A stretch of 23,759 bases of DNA from Fen-1077 sp050014355 (GCA_050014355.1 JBEKDL010000046.1:1-23759), one strand, 5' to 3'. Shown: positions 1 through 8,421, numbered from the stretch's first letter. A program made the numbers and translations. Notes: generated by a model from the sequence alone, not told the origin.

Positions 1-554
1 TCCAGCCCGGCGACAGCTCCCGTGGGGTTATTGGGATAGTTTATCCACAATATCCTCGTTTTATCCAGGATAAAATCCTTAATGCCCCGGAAGTCCGGTA
101 AAAAACCGTTTTCCTCTTTGAGCGAAAGGTAATAAGGGCGCCCGCCGGCCATCTGCGTGCCTAAAGCGTAAACGGGATAGCCGGGGTCGGGCACCAAGGC
201 GACATCGCCGGGGTCGATAAAGCAGAGGGCGATATGGCCGATGCCCTCCTTGGAGCCGATGAGCGGCAGCACCTCGGTAGCCGGGTCGAGCGTCACATCG
301 AAACGCTTTTTGTACCATTCCGCAATAGCCTGGCGCAGCTCCGGTAACCCCGCCGATTCCGGGTAGCGGTGATTAGCCGGGTCCTGCGCCGCCTGACACA
401 GACTTTCGATGATATGGGGCGGCGTGGGAATATCGGGGTCGCCCACCGCGAAATTGATTATCTCCTCGCCTTTCGCCCTTTTTTCAGCGATTTTCTTGTT
501 GATTTCAACAAAAAGGTACGGCTGGAGACCCTCGATGCGCCGGGCTATTTTCAT
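1..554 (-). CDS. dapL: LL-diaminopimelate aminotransferase, N-terminal part (cut by window edge)
   Basis: PLP-dependent class I/II aminotransferase that converts tetrahydrodipicolinate directly to LL-diaminopimelate for lysine and peptidoglycan precursors. Only the N-terminal 184 codons are present; the gene continues past position 1. I read it by translating the minus strand from an ATG at 554. It opens MKIARRIEGLQPYLFVEI, followed by FAVGDPDIPTPPHII, NHRYPESAGLPELRQAIAEW and WINYPNNPTGA, which are substrate and PLP-fold motifs of the family. The PLP lysine lies outside the window. GAGGT precedes the ATG by a normal distance, and the start is 10 nt after the dapF stop. The dapL-dapF pairing is expected because DapF uses the DapL product. 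A related aspartate-type aminotransferase is possible but less likely in this context. Confidence 0.88.
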   Translation of the reverse strand, partial: MKIARRIEGLQPYLFVEINKKIAEKRAKGEEIINFAVGDPDIPTPPHIIESLCQAAQDPANHRYPESAGLPELRQAIAEWYKKRFDVTLDPATEVLPLIGSKEGIGHIALCFIDPGDVALVPDPGYPVYALGTQMAGGRPYYLSLKEENGFLPDFRGIKDFILDKTRILWINYPNNPTGAVAGL

Positions 555-564
555 ACGCTATACC

Positions 565-1413
565 TCAATCAGGCCACTTTCCTTCGAACACGATTTCCGC
601 CGGACCGCCCAGGACGACTTCACCGTTGCCGTTCCAGATAGCGTTCAGCACGCCGCCGGGCAGGTGGATATCCACCTTCGATCCCGTGTAGCCGAGTATT
701 TTCGAGGCTACGGTGATGGCGCAGGTGCCGCTGCCGCAGGCCAGCGTTTCGCCGACACCCCGCTCCCAGACACGGGCCTCGATGTTCTTACCATCAAGCA
801 CCCGCGCCACCTCGAAGTTCATCCGGTTGGGGAATATCGGCAGGTTTTCCACCAGCGGCCCGATTTTAGACATCGGGAAATCGGCAACCGGCTCCTTCAA
901 AAAGTGGACGGCATGCGGATTACCCATGGAGACCAGGTTGAGCGTCAGTTCCGTTCCATTGACCCTGACCGGGTGGCTTATCAGGCTGTCCGTGCTCTTG
1001 CCGGTATTAAGCGTGACCGGAATATTAGCGGCGCTTAGCCGGGGTTTGCCCATATTGGCCCAGAACTTGACCACCCTGCCTCCCTTCCGCTCGAAAGTAA
1101 CGTGGTTGACCGTAGCCAACGTTTCTATGGTAACTTCATCAGCGTCGGGGTCAAGCAGCCCTTTCTCCAGGACATATCTGGCCAGGCACCGGATACCGTT
1201 ACCGCAGGTCTCGGCCTCGGAGCCATCGGCATCGAAGGTGCGCATACCGAAATCGGCCTTATCGGTGGGCAGCAGCACTACCAGGCTGTCACAACCGATA
1301 CCCAGGTGGCGGTTGCAAACGGTTACGGCCAGTTTCGACCAGTCTCTTTTTATATTACGTCCGTCAACGACGACAAAGTCATTGGCAGCGCCATGCATCT
1401 TGGTAAAATCCAT
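565..1413 (-). CDS. dapF: Diaminopimelate epimerase
   Basis: Cytosolic, cofactor-independent epimerase converting LL- to meso-diaminopimelate. The 282 residues match the usual family length. The N-terminal MHGAANDFVVVDG motif is present. The two catalytic cysteines are both visible: C70 in SEAETCGNGIRC and C226 in GETLACGSGTC. The start ATG at 1413 has GGAGG at 1429-1433, a rather long 15-nt spacing, but the start fits the family N-terminus exactly. The gene follows miaA by 23 nt and precedes dapL by 10 nt, so it should be translated from the same message. Confidence 0.95.
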   Translation of the reverse strand: MDFTKMHGAANDFVVVDGRNIKRDWSKLAVTVCNRHLGIGCDSLVVLLPTDKADFGMRTFDADGSEAETCGNGIRCLARYVLEKGLLDPDADEVTIETLATVNHVTFERKGGRVVKFWANMGKPRLSAANIPVTLNTGKSTDSLISHPVRVNGTELTLNLVSMGNPHAVHFLKEPVADFPMSKIGPLVENLPIFPNRMNFEVARVLDGKNIEARVWERGVGETLACGSGTCAITVASKILGYTGSKVDIHLPGGVLNAIWNGNGEVVLGGPAEIVFEGKWPD

Positions 1414-1436
1414 CCTTTGTGTCTTTTTCCTCCAGC

Positions 1437-2348
1437 TTATTTTAAGTATTCAGCCAGGGCCTTTTCTATCTCGGCGTCTCCCTGGCGTTCAATATCGAAC
1501 CAGTGTATTTTCTTATCGTCCAGCCTGAACCAGGCGTACTGGTGCCGGATGAACCGGTGCGTCTCGGTCTTTATCTTTTGCGCGGCAGCCTCCCGGGTAA
1601 GCTCTCCCTTAATCAATTGTCCAATCTGCCGGTAGCCGATACCGGACATGGCGGGTAACTCTAAATGGTACCCCATTTTTATCAAGCTCTCTACTTCGCT
1701 AACGAAGCCATGTTCCATCATTTCGTCAACTCTCCGGTCGACCATGCTATAAAGGAACGGCCTATCGGCGGTCAAGCCGATAATAAGGGAATCAAAGGGG
1801 GGCGGTTGCTTCCGACCGAGCTCGGAAAAGGGCCTCCGGGCTTTGGCGTGGACTTCCAGCGCGCGTATCACACGGCGCACATTGCGGCGGTCAATTTTAG
1901 CTGCCGCGTGAGGGTCAACTCTGACAAGCTCCTGGTATAGTTCCTCGATATCCTCATGGCTTCTCTTTTCAATATTATACCTGAATTCTTTGTCCGGGGA
2001 AACCCCGGGGATTACCCAGCCTTCCAGCACTGATTTTACGTATAGTCCGCTGCCGCCCACCAGGAAAGGCAACTTGTCATGATTGAAAATATTTTCGATG
2101 GCGCGGTAAGCGAGCGCCTGATACTGCGCCAGGCTGAAATCTTCGTCAGGGTTGATGATATTAATCAGATGGTGAGGTATAGCGGCCATTTCTTGAGGGG
2201 TTGGTTTGGCAGTGCCGATATCCATGTAGCGGTAGACCTGGCGGCTATCGGCGCTGACGATTTCGCCCCGATAAATCGGGGCCAGGTGGAGGGCCAGCCG
2301 GCTCTTGCCGATGCCCGTGGGTCCGACGATAGCGATAAGACGCTTCAA
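1437..2348 (-). CDS. miaA: tRNA dimethylallyltransferase
   Basis: Transfers a dimethylallyl group to A37 of tRNAs reading UNN codons. It uses DMAPP, a product of the isoprenoid pathway that the operon's first gene, dxs, feeds. The 303 residues start with a P-loop GPTGIGKS (9-16), then SADSRQVYRYMDIGTAKP, GGSGLYVKSVLEGW and a C-terminal RFIRHQYAWFR segment (the family more often has RYAKRQ.TWFR). The start codon is TTG at 2348. No in-frame ATG lies nearby upstream, and the P-loop would be lost with a later start. Its Shine-Dalgarno AGAGGA lies in the 3' arm of the 2361-2383 hairpin, so initiation may be held down. Confidence 0.93.
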   Translation of the reverse strand: MKRLIAIVGPTGIGKSRLALHLAPIYRGEIVSADSRQVYRYMDIGTAKPTPQEMAAIPHHLINIINPDEDFSLAQYQALAYRAIENIFNHDKLPFLVGGSGLYVKSVLEGWVIPGVSPDKEFRYNIEKRSHEDIEELYQELVRVDPHAAAKIDRRNVRRVIRALEVHAKARRPFSELGRKQPPPFDSLIIGLTADRPFLYSMVDRRVDEMMEHGFVSEVESLIKMGYHLELPAMSGIGYRQIGQLIKGELTREAAAQKIKTETHRFIRHQYAWFRLDDKKIHWFDIERQGDAEIEKALAEYLK

Positions 2349-2360
2349 CTCAAATGCGGT

Positions 2361-2383
2361 CCTCTCGCCCTTCGCGGGAGAGG
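2361..2383. repeat. Short palindromic hairpin between tpiA and miaA
   Basis: CCTCTC at one end pairs with GAGAGG at the other, with a partly paired GC-rich centre. On the transcribed minus strand the 3' arm contains the GAGAGG that serves as miaA's Shine-Dalgarno. It resembles the short dispersed intergenic palindromes common in bacteria, but only one copy was noticed in this window. Confidence 0.5.
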
Positions 2384-2400
2384 TATATTATGTCAATCTA

Positions 2401-3162
2401 TCAGCCCCGTATTTCCGCGGCCTGGCGGGTGATGCTCAAGAAATCATCGGCTTTAAGGCTCGCCCCGCCGACCAGCGCGCCATCGATATCAGGTTCTTTC
2501 ATAAATTCGGCGATGTTTGCCGCAGTCACGCTCCCCCCATAAAGGATGCGTACCGCGCCGCCGATATCGCCACCTTGCTGCTCCGTAACCAGGCGCCGAA
2601 TGAAGCCAATTGTCCACCCGGCCTGCGCCGCAGTAGCCGCTCTGCCCGTGCCGATAGCCCACACCGGCTCATAAGCAACTACCGTGCCGTGAGTAAAATA
2701 ATCGTGGTCGGAGCAGGCAGTAACCTGACGTATGAGGACACTTTCTGTCTTGCCGGCCTCGTTTTCTTCCAGCCTTTCACCCACGCACAAAATAGGCTTC
2801 AGCCCGCTTTTAAGGGCGGCTTTCATTTTTTTATTTATAATTTCGTCGGTCTCGCCGAAGTACTGCCTTCGCTCCGAGTGCCCGATGATGACGTACTCGC
2901 AGAGCCCGGCCAGCATCAGCGGGGAGATTTCGCCGGTGTAAGCGCCTTTATCTTCATAGAAGAGATTCTGCGCGCCCAGCTTAACGGAGCTTCCCTTCAA
3001 AATGCTTCTTACCGCGTCAAGGGATATAAAGGGAGGACAAACCACCTTTTCCACCCCTTTGAGCTTATCAAGGCCGGGCAACATCGCCCTTACCAGTTTC
3101 ACGGCTTCTTCGACACTGGTATTCATTTTCCAGTTTCCGGCAATCATCGGGATGCGTTTCAT
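2401..3162 (-). CDS. tpiA: Triosephosphate isomerase
   Basis: Interconverts dihydroxyacetone phosphate and glyceraldehyde-3-phosphate. The latter is also a substrate for Dxs, encoded at the head of this operon. It is a full-length TIM barrel of 253 residues with all catalytic residues in canonical positions: K12 in GNWKMN, H95 in IGHSERR and E165 in YEPVWAIGTG. The phosphate-binding GGSV and GALVGGASL motifs are near the C-terminus. The ATG at 3162 is preceded by AGGAG, which overlaps the apgM stop region, a sign of coupled translation. The gene sits between apgM and miaA. Confidence 0.97.
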   Translation of the reverse strand: MKRIPMIAGNWKMNTSVEEAVKLVRAMLPGLDKLKGVEKVVCPPFISLDAVRSILKGSSVKLGAQNLFYEDKGAYTGEISPLMLAGLCEYVIIGHSERRQYFGETDEIINKKMKAALKSGLKPILCVGERLEENEAGKTESVLIRQVTACSDHDYFTHGTVVAYEPVWAIGTGRAATAAQAGWTIGFIRRLVTEQQGGDIGGAVRILYGGSVTAANIAEFMKEPDIDGALVGGASLKADDFLSITRQAAEIRG

Positions 3163-3170
3163 TAAATCTC

Positions 3171-4376
3171 CTAGGCGCCGAATTTAGTGAGTTTGATGGC
3201 GTTGGCCATCGCCAGCGGCATAATATCAGTCGCCTGGATACGGCCCAGGCCGCCGGCGAGAAAAGCCGGCTCGGAGAATTTGGTTACGGCATCGGTACGG
3301 CAATATCTGGCGGATATCAAGACCGGCACGGGGTGCCAGCTATGGCCGCGGAGCATGGCCGGCGTCGAATGGTCGCCGGTGACTACCAGTACATCAGGTT
3401 TCAGATTAGTTAAAGCCGGCAGCGCCGCATCGATTTGCTCCAGGACTTTCACCTTGCGGGTAAAGTCGCCGTCCTCTCCGGAAGTGTCTGTCCACTTAAC
3501 ATGCAGGAAGAAGAAGTCGTATTTAGTGAAATTCTGCTCAAGTGTTTTAATTTCATCGTCCAGAGTCGTCCCCGTAGAGGCGACTTTCATGCCCACGAGC
3601 CGTGCCAGTCCGCGGTACATGGGATAAACGGCGATAGCCAGCGGGTTCAGTTTGTAGATATCCTGCATGGTGGGGAAGTGAGGTTTTCTGGCAAAGCCGC
3701 GCAGCAGCACCATGTTAGCCGGATGATGGTCGGCCAGCAGTGTTTTAGCTTTGGCCGCGAACTTATTAGCGACATCGGCCATTTTACGGGACTCCGCATT
3801 CAGGGCAGTAATATCCAGAGGCGGGGCGCCGGTGCGCGATGGGTCAGACTCGGTGATATCGGGAGCCAGGCCCGCGCCGCAGAAGACCGTCACGAAGCGG
3901 TGCTCCCTGACAGGATAAACCCTGACCTGGACTCCCTCAAAGGTCATGCCGTCGAGCAGTTTACATAGCTCGGCGCATTTGTCGGTGGAAATACGCCCCG
4001 CCCGACGGTCGGTGATAATGCCTTTGCTATCGATGGTGCAAAAGTTCCCGCGCGCGGCGATGTCCCCGGGCGCGAGCTCAATATCGATGCCCACGGCTTC
4101 CAGCACACCCCGTCCGATGTTGCAGCTGATGGGGTCATAGCCGAACAGCGCCAGGTGTCCCGGCCCGCTGCCGGGCGTTATCCCCGGGGCGACCGGGTCG
4201 GAGAGGCCGCAGATTCCGCCGGCGGCCAGGTTATCGAGGTAAGGAATACGGGCGGTCTCCAGCTCGGTGCGTCCCGTCTTCGGGTCGGGAAGACCTCCCA
4301 GGCCATCAATGACCAGCATCACTATCTTCGACGGTGAGGTTATCGAGAGTTCCTTCATCAGCTCCAGATTATTCAT
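3171..4376 (-). CDS. apgM: Cofactor-independent phosphoglycerate mutase, archaeal type
   Basis: Interconverts 3- and 2-phosphoglycerate without 2,3-bisphosphoglycerate. This is the archaeal-type branch of the alkaline-phosphatase superfamily, not the GpmI/GpmA types. At 401 residues it has normal length. Metal-site motif VMLVIDGLGGLPD is near the N-terminus, GITPGSGPGHLALFGYDP carries the phosphoserine loop, and VVTGDHSTP lies near the C-terminus. The ATG at 4376 is only 4 nt after the pgk stop and has a weak upstream ribosome site. An ATG six codons later has GGAG close before it, so the true start may be 18 nt downstream. It sits between pgk and tpiA. Confidence 0.92.
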   Translation of the reverse strand: MNNLELMKELSITSPSKIVMLVIDGLGGLPDPKTGRTELETARIPYLDNLAAGGICGLSDPVAPGITPGSGPGHLALFGYDPISCNIGRGVLEAVGIDIELAPGDIAARGNFCTIDSKGIITDRRAGRISTDKCAELCKLLDGMTFEGVQVRVYPVREHRFVTVFCGAGLAPDITESDPSRTGAPPLDITALNAESRKMADVANKFAAKAKTLLADHHPANMVLLRGFARKPHFPTMQDIYKLNPLAIAVYPMYRGLARLVGMKVASTGTTLDDEIKTLEQNFTKYDFFFLHVKWTDTSGEDGDFTRKVKVLEQIDAALPALTNLKPDVLVVTGDHSTPAMLRGHSWHPVPVLISARYCRTDAVTKFSEPAFLAGGLGRIQATDIMPLAMANAIKLTKFGA

Positions 4377-4380
4377 TTAA

Positions 4381-5571
4381 TTACTTTTTATCCATCAGCG
4401 CCGCGACCCCGGGCAATTCATCGCCGCCGAGAAACTCCAGCGATGCGCCGCCGCCGGTAGAGACGAAGGTGACCTTATCGGTCAGTCCCATAGCGTCGAT
4501 TACCTCGGCCGTAGAGCCGCCGCCGACAACGGTCGTTGCCTTCAACCTGGAGATAAGCGTGGCTAATGCCCTTGTCCCTTGGGCGAACTGCGGAATCTCG
4601 TGAACGCCCATCGGCCCGTTCCAGAACACCGTTTTACTGCGCTTGAGTTCCTGGCTGAACAGTTCCACCGTCTTCGGGCCGATATCCGCAATCTTTTGCG
4701 TCGGCGGAATGACGTCAATGGCCGTTACCGTTGCTTTAGACTCGCCGGTTAAGTCGTCGGCGACGACAACATCGACCGGTAAGAGGAGGCGGACGCCTTT
4801 CTTCTGGGCATCTTGCATCAGCCCGGCGGCCGTGGCCATGGACTCATCCTCGACGGCAGAGGTGCCGACGTGCCGTGACTGCGCTTTTAAGAAAGTGGCC
4901 GCCATACCGCCCCCGATAAGCAGGCAGTCTACCTTTTTCATGATGTTGTTGAGCACGGCTATCTTATCGCTGACCTTAGCCCCTCCGAAAAGCGAGGTAA
5001 AGGGGTGGGCGGGGTTTTCAATGAGGCCGCCCAGCGTATTGATTTCCTTTTCCAGCAAAAACCCGGCCACCGCCGGCAGATATTTAGCGATGCCGGAAAT
5101 GGAGGCATGGGGGCGGTGGGACGTGCCGAAGGCATCATTGACGTAAACATCGCCCAGGCTGGCCAACTCTCTGGCGAAGTTAGCATCGCCAGCTTCCTCT
5201 TCGGCATGGAACCGGAGATTTTCCAGCAGCAGGACTTCTCCCGGTTTTAAAGCCTTCACCGCTTGCGTCACTTCCGGCCCGATGCAATCGTCGGTAGTCT
5301 TGACCGGTTTTTTAAGTATCTGCGAGAGGCGTTTGGCTACCGGCGCCAGGCGCATATCGTTAACGACTTTCCCTTTGGGCCTGCCGAAATGGGACATTAA
5401 AACGATGCTGGCTTTGTGTTCCAGGAGGTATTTGATGGTCGGCAAAGAAGCCCGTATACGGCTGTCGTCGGTGATTTCACCTGTTTTCGGGTCTACCGGG
5501 ACATTGAAGTCCACCCTGACCAGAACCCTCTTCCCGGAGACTTCGATATCCCTCACGGTCATCTTGTTCAC
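4381..5571 (-). CDS. pgk: Phosphoglycerate kinase
   Basis: Makes ATP from 1,3-bisphosphoglycerate in glycolysis, or runs in reverse in gluconeogenesis. The 396 residues are typical. Motifs in order: VRVDFNVP near the N-terminus, MSHFGRPKG, LLENLRFHAEEEAGD, NDAFGTSHRPHAS, LIGGGMAATFLKA, VFWNGPMGVHE, and the nucleotide-loop GGGSTAEVIDAMGL with STGGGASLEFLGG. I chose the GTG at 5571 over the ATG at 5562 because GGGGAG sits 6 nt before the GTG. It lies 25 nt after the dxs stop, with its ribosome site inside that gap. Confidence 0.96.
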   Translation of the reverse strand: MNKMTVRDIEVSGKRVLVRVDFNVPVDPKTGEITDDSRIRASLPTIKYLLEHKASIVLMSHFGRPKGKVVNDMRLAPVAKRLSQILKKPVKTTDDCIGPEVTQAVKALKPGEVLLLENLRFHAEEEAGDANFARELASLGDVYVNDAFGTSHRPHASISGIAKYLPAVAGFLLEKEINTLGGLIENPAHPFTSLFGGAKVSDKIAVLNNIMKKVDCLLIGGGMAATFLKAQSRHVGTSAVEDESMATAAGLMQDAQKKGVRLLLPVDVVVADDLTGESKATVTAIDVIPPTQKIADIGPKTVELFSQELKRSKTVFWNGPMGVHEIPQFAQGTRALATLISRLKATTVVGGGSTAEVIDAMGLTDKVTFVSTGGGASLEFLGGDELPGVAALMDKK

Positions 5572-5596
5572 GCGTTACTCCCCTACCCTATTACGC

Positions 5597-7525
5597 TTAA
5601 TTTTTTACAGACGGCTGCGGCTTGCTGGCTTTACCTTCAACTTTCATCGGAGCAGGACCGGGGAACAGCGCCAGGACCTCCGCCGCGATACCGCGGGCAT
5701 CCAGGCCGTATTTAGACCGTAAAATAGCCTGGGTACCGTGTTCGACGAACGTGTCCGGAATGCCGATGCTTTTTATGGGTACATCGCCATGGCCGGACTC
5801 CTGTAGAAGCCTGGCAACACCGCTGCCAAAACCTCCGGCCAGCACGTTTTCCTCGACGGTCACGATACGTTTAATCTTGCCCGCCAGGTTATTAATCAGT
5901 GAAGCGTCCAGCGGCTTGGCAAAACGGGCGTTAACTACTGTCGCTTCAATCCCCCTGGAGGTCAACTCATCCGCCGCCTCAAGCGAGGGAGCAACGGCAG
6001 CACCCAGAGCGAGGATGGCCACGTCTTCTCCATATCTTAAAACTTCGCCCTCACCCAGGGGTATTTCTTTAAGCATTACATCCAGCGGCACTCCCAGGCC
6101 GGGGCTGCGGGGATAGCGCACGGCCATGGGCTTCCCTGATTTTACGGCCGTATACAGCAGGTGCTGTAGTTCGTTTTCGTCTTTGGGGGCGGCTACGACC
6201 AGATTAGGAATCAGGGTCAGGTAAGAAAGGTCGAACGTGCCCTGGTGGGTCTTGCCGTCATCGCCGACGATACCGCTGCGGTCGATGGCGAAGACTACGG
6301 GCAGGTTCTGGAGGCAAACATCATGGATAACCTGGTCGAAGGCGCGCTGCAGGAAAGTGGAATATATCGCGACCACCGGTATCAGGCCCCGGGTGGCCAT
6401 GCCGGCGGCGAAGGTAACGGCATGTTGTTCACAGATGCCCACATCGAAGACCCGGTCCGGAAATTCCGCCTCGATAATGTTCAGGCAGTTCCCTTCGGGC
6501 ATGGCGGGTGTAATTACTACCAGTCTCGGTTCCTCGCGCGCCAGGCGGAGCATCGTCTGGGCAAAGACCTCGCTGTAAGTGGGTATCTTAACATCGCTGC
6601 CATTTTTAGCCGGAACCCCGTGGAAATAGACCGCGTTGCTTTCAGCAGGGGTATACCCTTTACCTTTGGTGGTGACAATATGTACCAGGGCGGGCCTGTT
6701 GACGTCATCCCTGGCCTGGGTGAGGACGGTCTCCATATCGGCGATATTGTGCCCGTCAATTGGCCCGATATATGTAAAACCGAGCGTTTCCCAGAGCGGA
6801 GTAGGCATGAAAAAACTCTTAGACCGGTCTATCAGCTCTCTACTCAATTTCCACAGTTTGTTTCCCTTGGGCAGAGAGGTCACAATCTTTTTACCTCTTC
6901 TCTCGGCGCTGCGCAGGCGTTTATCGAACCTTACCTGGCTCAAGAGCTTGGCCACCGCGCCCACGGTAGGCGAAATAGACATGCCGTTATCATTGAGCAC
7001 GACAATGAGCTTTTTGCCGAGATGACCAGCCTGGTTGAGCGCTTCGTAGGCCATCCCCGCCGTGATGGCGCCATCGCCGATTACAGCGACGACGTGGTAA
7101 TTTTCGCCGGCGAGGTCACGAGCTACGGCCATACCCAGCGCCGCAGACACCGAAGTGCTCGCGTGGCCGGCGCCGAACGGGTCATGGGCACTCTCTTCGC
7201 GGCAGGTGAACCCGGATAGGCCGCCGTACTGGCGTAAAGTGCCAAAATCTTTGCGCCGTCCGGTAAGTAGCTTGTGGACATAGCTCTGATGTCCGACGTC
7301 CCAGATGATTTTATCCCGGGGGCTATCGAAGACACGGTGGAGGGCAATCGTCAGCTCGACGACGCCGAGGTTAGAGGCCAGATGGCCGCCGGTGTTGGTT
7401 ACCGTGGCAATAATTTCCTGCCGGAGCTCGGCGGCCAGTTTTTCAAGCTCCGCCGGCGATAGTCCTTTCAAATCGGCGGGACTATCGATTTTATCCAGCA
7501 ATCTCGGCATAGCGGCATTGTTCAC
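5597..7525 (-). CDS. dxs: 1-deoxy-D-xylulose-5-phosphate synthase
   Basis: Thiamine-diphosphate enzyme condensing pyruvate and glyceraldehyde-3-phosphate, the first step of the MEP isoprenoid pathway. At 642 residues it is full length. Visible motifs are GGHLASNLGVVELTIALH with the active-site histidine, the ThDP/Mg motif GDGAITAGMAYEALN (GDG at 150-152), GPIDGHN, DVGICEQHAVTFAAGMA with the catalytic glutamate, and DRSGIVGDDGKTHQG. It is the first gene of the operon. The GTG at 7525 lies only 15 nt after a strong -10 box, giving a leader of about 8 nt; the in-frame ATG at 7510 (MPRLLDKI) is an equally plausible start. Neither has a Shine-Dalgarno. Confidence 0.96.
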   Translation of the reverse strand: MNNAAMPRLLDKIDSPADLKGLSPAELEKLAAELRQEIIATVTNTGGHLASNLGVVELTIALHRVFDSPRDKIIWDVGHQSYVHKLLTGRRKDFGTLRQYGGLSGFTCREESAHDPFGAGHASTSVSAALGMAVARDLAGENYHVVAVIGDGAITAGMAYEALNQAGHLGKKLIVVLNDNGMSISPTVGAVAKLLSQVRFDKRLRSAERRGKKIVTSLPKGNKLWKLSRELIDRSKSFFMPTPLWETLGFTYIGPIDGHNIADMETVLTQARDDVNRPALVHIVTTKGKGYTPAESNAVYFHGVPAKNGSDVKIPTYSEVFAQTMLRLAREEPRLVVITPAMPEGNCLNIIEAEFPDRVFDVGICEQHAVTFAAGMATRGLIPVVAIYSTFLQRAFDQVIHDVCLQNLPVVFAIDRSGIVGDDGKTHQGTFDLSYLTLIPNLVVAAPKDENELQHLLYTAVKSGKPMAVRYPRSPGLGVPLDVMLKEIPLGEGEVLRYGEDVAILALGAAVAPSLEAADELTSRGIEATVVNARFAKPLDASLINNLAGKIKRIVTVEENVLAGGFGSGVARLLQESGHGDVPIKSIGIPDTFVEHGTQAILRSKYGLDARGIAAEVLALFPGPAPMKVEGKASKPQPSVKN

Positions 7526-7540
7526 GGGTAACTAAATTCA

Positions 7541-7569
7541 ATAGTATCAATGTAGGCGAATGATGTCAA
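7541..7569 (-). promoter_or_regulatory. Sigma-70-type promoter for the dxs operon
   Basis: On the minus strand there is TTGACA (7564-7569), a 17-nt spacer and TACTAT (7541-7546), a near-consensus housekeeping promoter. Transcription should start around 7533-7534, about 8 nt before the dxs GTG at 7525. Its -35 and spacer are one arm of the inverted repeat at 7549-7629. Confidence 0.8.
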
Positions 7570-7629
7570 GCAAGCGGCTATTCAAAAACACCCGTGGCAC
7601 ACCCCAGCTTGACGTCATCGGCCTACGTT
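7549..7629. repeat. Inverted repeat carrying both divergent -35 regions
   Basis: Arms at 7549-7571 and 7607-7629 are reverse complements at 19 of 23 positions. Read outward, both arms begin GCTTGAC and continue with TCAT, GCCTAC and TT. Each arm contains the -35 hexamer and most of the spacer of one promoter, for dxs to the left and dedA to the right. The 35 nt between the arms show nothing else. Confidence 0.75.
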
Positions 7630-7638
7630 TGTTACACT
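7609..7638 (+). promoter_or_regulatory. Promoter for the DedA gene, leaderless geometry
   Basis: TTGACG (7609-7614), an 18-nt spacer and TACACT (7633-7638), with a TG extension just before the -10. The GTG start at 7645 is 7 nt after the -10, exactly where transcription is expected to begin, so the message should have no leader. Confidence 0.7.
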
Positions 7639-7644
7639 CGCATC

Positions 7645-8271
7645 GTGACCTCTCTTGAACAGCATATCCTGAACTTCGTCGCTTCCACCTATAATCTCAT
7701 GCAATGGCCCGGGGTAGTCGCGCTGATGGCGATAGAGAGCGCCTGTATCCCTTTCCCCAGCGAGATTATTATGCCGCTGGCCGGTTGGATGCTCATCGAC
7801 GCAAAATCACTGCCGGCCATTTTCGTGCTGGCCGCCGGCGCCTGGGGGGCCCTGGGGAATACCATCGGCTCGGTTATCGCGTACTACGTGGGTCTCTGGG
7901 CCGGACGGCCTTTCCTAGATAAGTACGGACGCTATGTCCTGTTATCTCAAAGAGACCTGGAACTATCCGACCGCTGGTTTGCGCGCAGCGGCAACTGGAC
8001 AGTGTTCGTCTCGCGTTTGCTGCCTTTGGTGCGCACCTATATCAGCCTGCCCGCCGGCATCGCCAGGATGAACATCATTAAATTCATCATTTTCACCTTT
8101 ACCGGCTCTTTTATCTGGAGCACCGCGCTGGCGTACGGCGGTTATAAGCTGGGGGAGCACTGGGAAGAACTGCGGGCAGCGATGCGCCCTTTAGACCCTG
8201 TATTCATTGCGTTAATAGTAGTCCTCATCGCTTTATACGTCTACCGTCATATAAGGCATGCCAGGGCTTAA
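7645..8271 (+). CDS. DedA-family membrane protein
   Basis: Polytopic inner-membrane protein of the DedA/SNARE-associated family; some members flip undecaprenyl phosphate or other lipids, but the substrate here is unknown. Evidence includes the acidic and proline-rich re-entrant motif ESACIPFPSEIIMPLAGWML, GNTIGSVIAYYVG, and the second signature FVSRLLPLVRTYISLPAG, followed by FTFTGSFIWSTALAYGGY. The reading frame can be extended to 7594, but that places the start upstream of the promoter. GTG at 7645 gives 208 residues, the usual family length, and sits at the predicted transcription start. It is divergent from the dxs operon, and the tRNA promoter follows directly. Confidence 0.9.
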   Translation: MTSLEQHILNFVASTYNLMQWPGVVALMAIESACIPFPSEIIMPLAGWMLIDAKSLPAIFVLAAGAWGALGNTIGSVIAYYVGLWAGRPFLDKYGRYVLLSQRDLELSDRWFARSGNWTVFVSRLLPLVRTYISLPAGIARMNIIKFIIFTFTGSFIWSTALAYGGYKLGEHWEELRAAMRPLDPVFIALIVVLIALYVYRHIRHARA

Positions 8272-8301
8272 GCGAATAATCCAGACCGGGTGCTGGCCGT
8301 A

Positions 8302-8331
8302 TTGACCTCGGCGCTTTTTTCATGCTACATT
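8302..8331 (+). promoter_or_regulatory. Promoter for tRNA-Arg
   Basis: TTGACC (8302-8307), an 18-nt spacer and TACATT (8326-8331) with TG two bases before the -10. The tRNA begins at 8345, so only a few 5' nucleotides would need trimming. Confidence 0.6.
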
Positions 8332-8344
8332 TAGAAACCGACAC

Positions 8345-8421
8345 GTCCCTGTAGCTCAGGTGGATAGAGCGGCTGCCTTCTAAGCAGTAGGTCGTGGGTT
8401 CGAATCCCTCCAGGGACGCCA
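8345..8421 (+). tRNA. tRNA-Arg(TCT)
   Basis: The 77-nt cloverleaf includes an encoded CCA. Acceptor stem GTCCCTG/CAGGGAC, D arm GCTC/GAGC, anticodon stem GCTGC/GCAGT around loop CTTCTAA (anticodon TCT), T loop TTCGAAT, discriminator G. The T stem has one T-T mismatch at its second pair (GTGGG/CCCTC). Its 3' half from 8381 is repeated exactly at 9177-9217, marking it as an integration target. Confidence 0.97.
8381..8421 (+). repeat. Left 41-bp direct repeat (att-like, tRNA 3' end)
   Basis: This segment runs from the 3' side of the tRNA anticodon loop through CCA and is identical to 9177-9217 over 41 bp. A tRNA 3' end regenerated at one edge and duplicated at the other is the hallmark of tyrosine-recombinase integration. 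Confidence 0.85.

Noticed and set aside
713..1528. 271-codon plus-strand frame opposite dapF
   Set aside because: Shadow of dapF; crosses into miaA, no ribosome site, no recognisable motif.
7594..7644. ATG at 7594 as start of the DedA gene
   Set aside because: It lies upstream of both promoter hexamers. The extra 17 residues do not fit the family.
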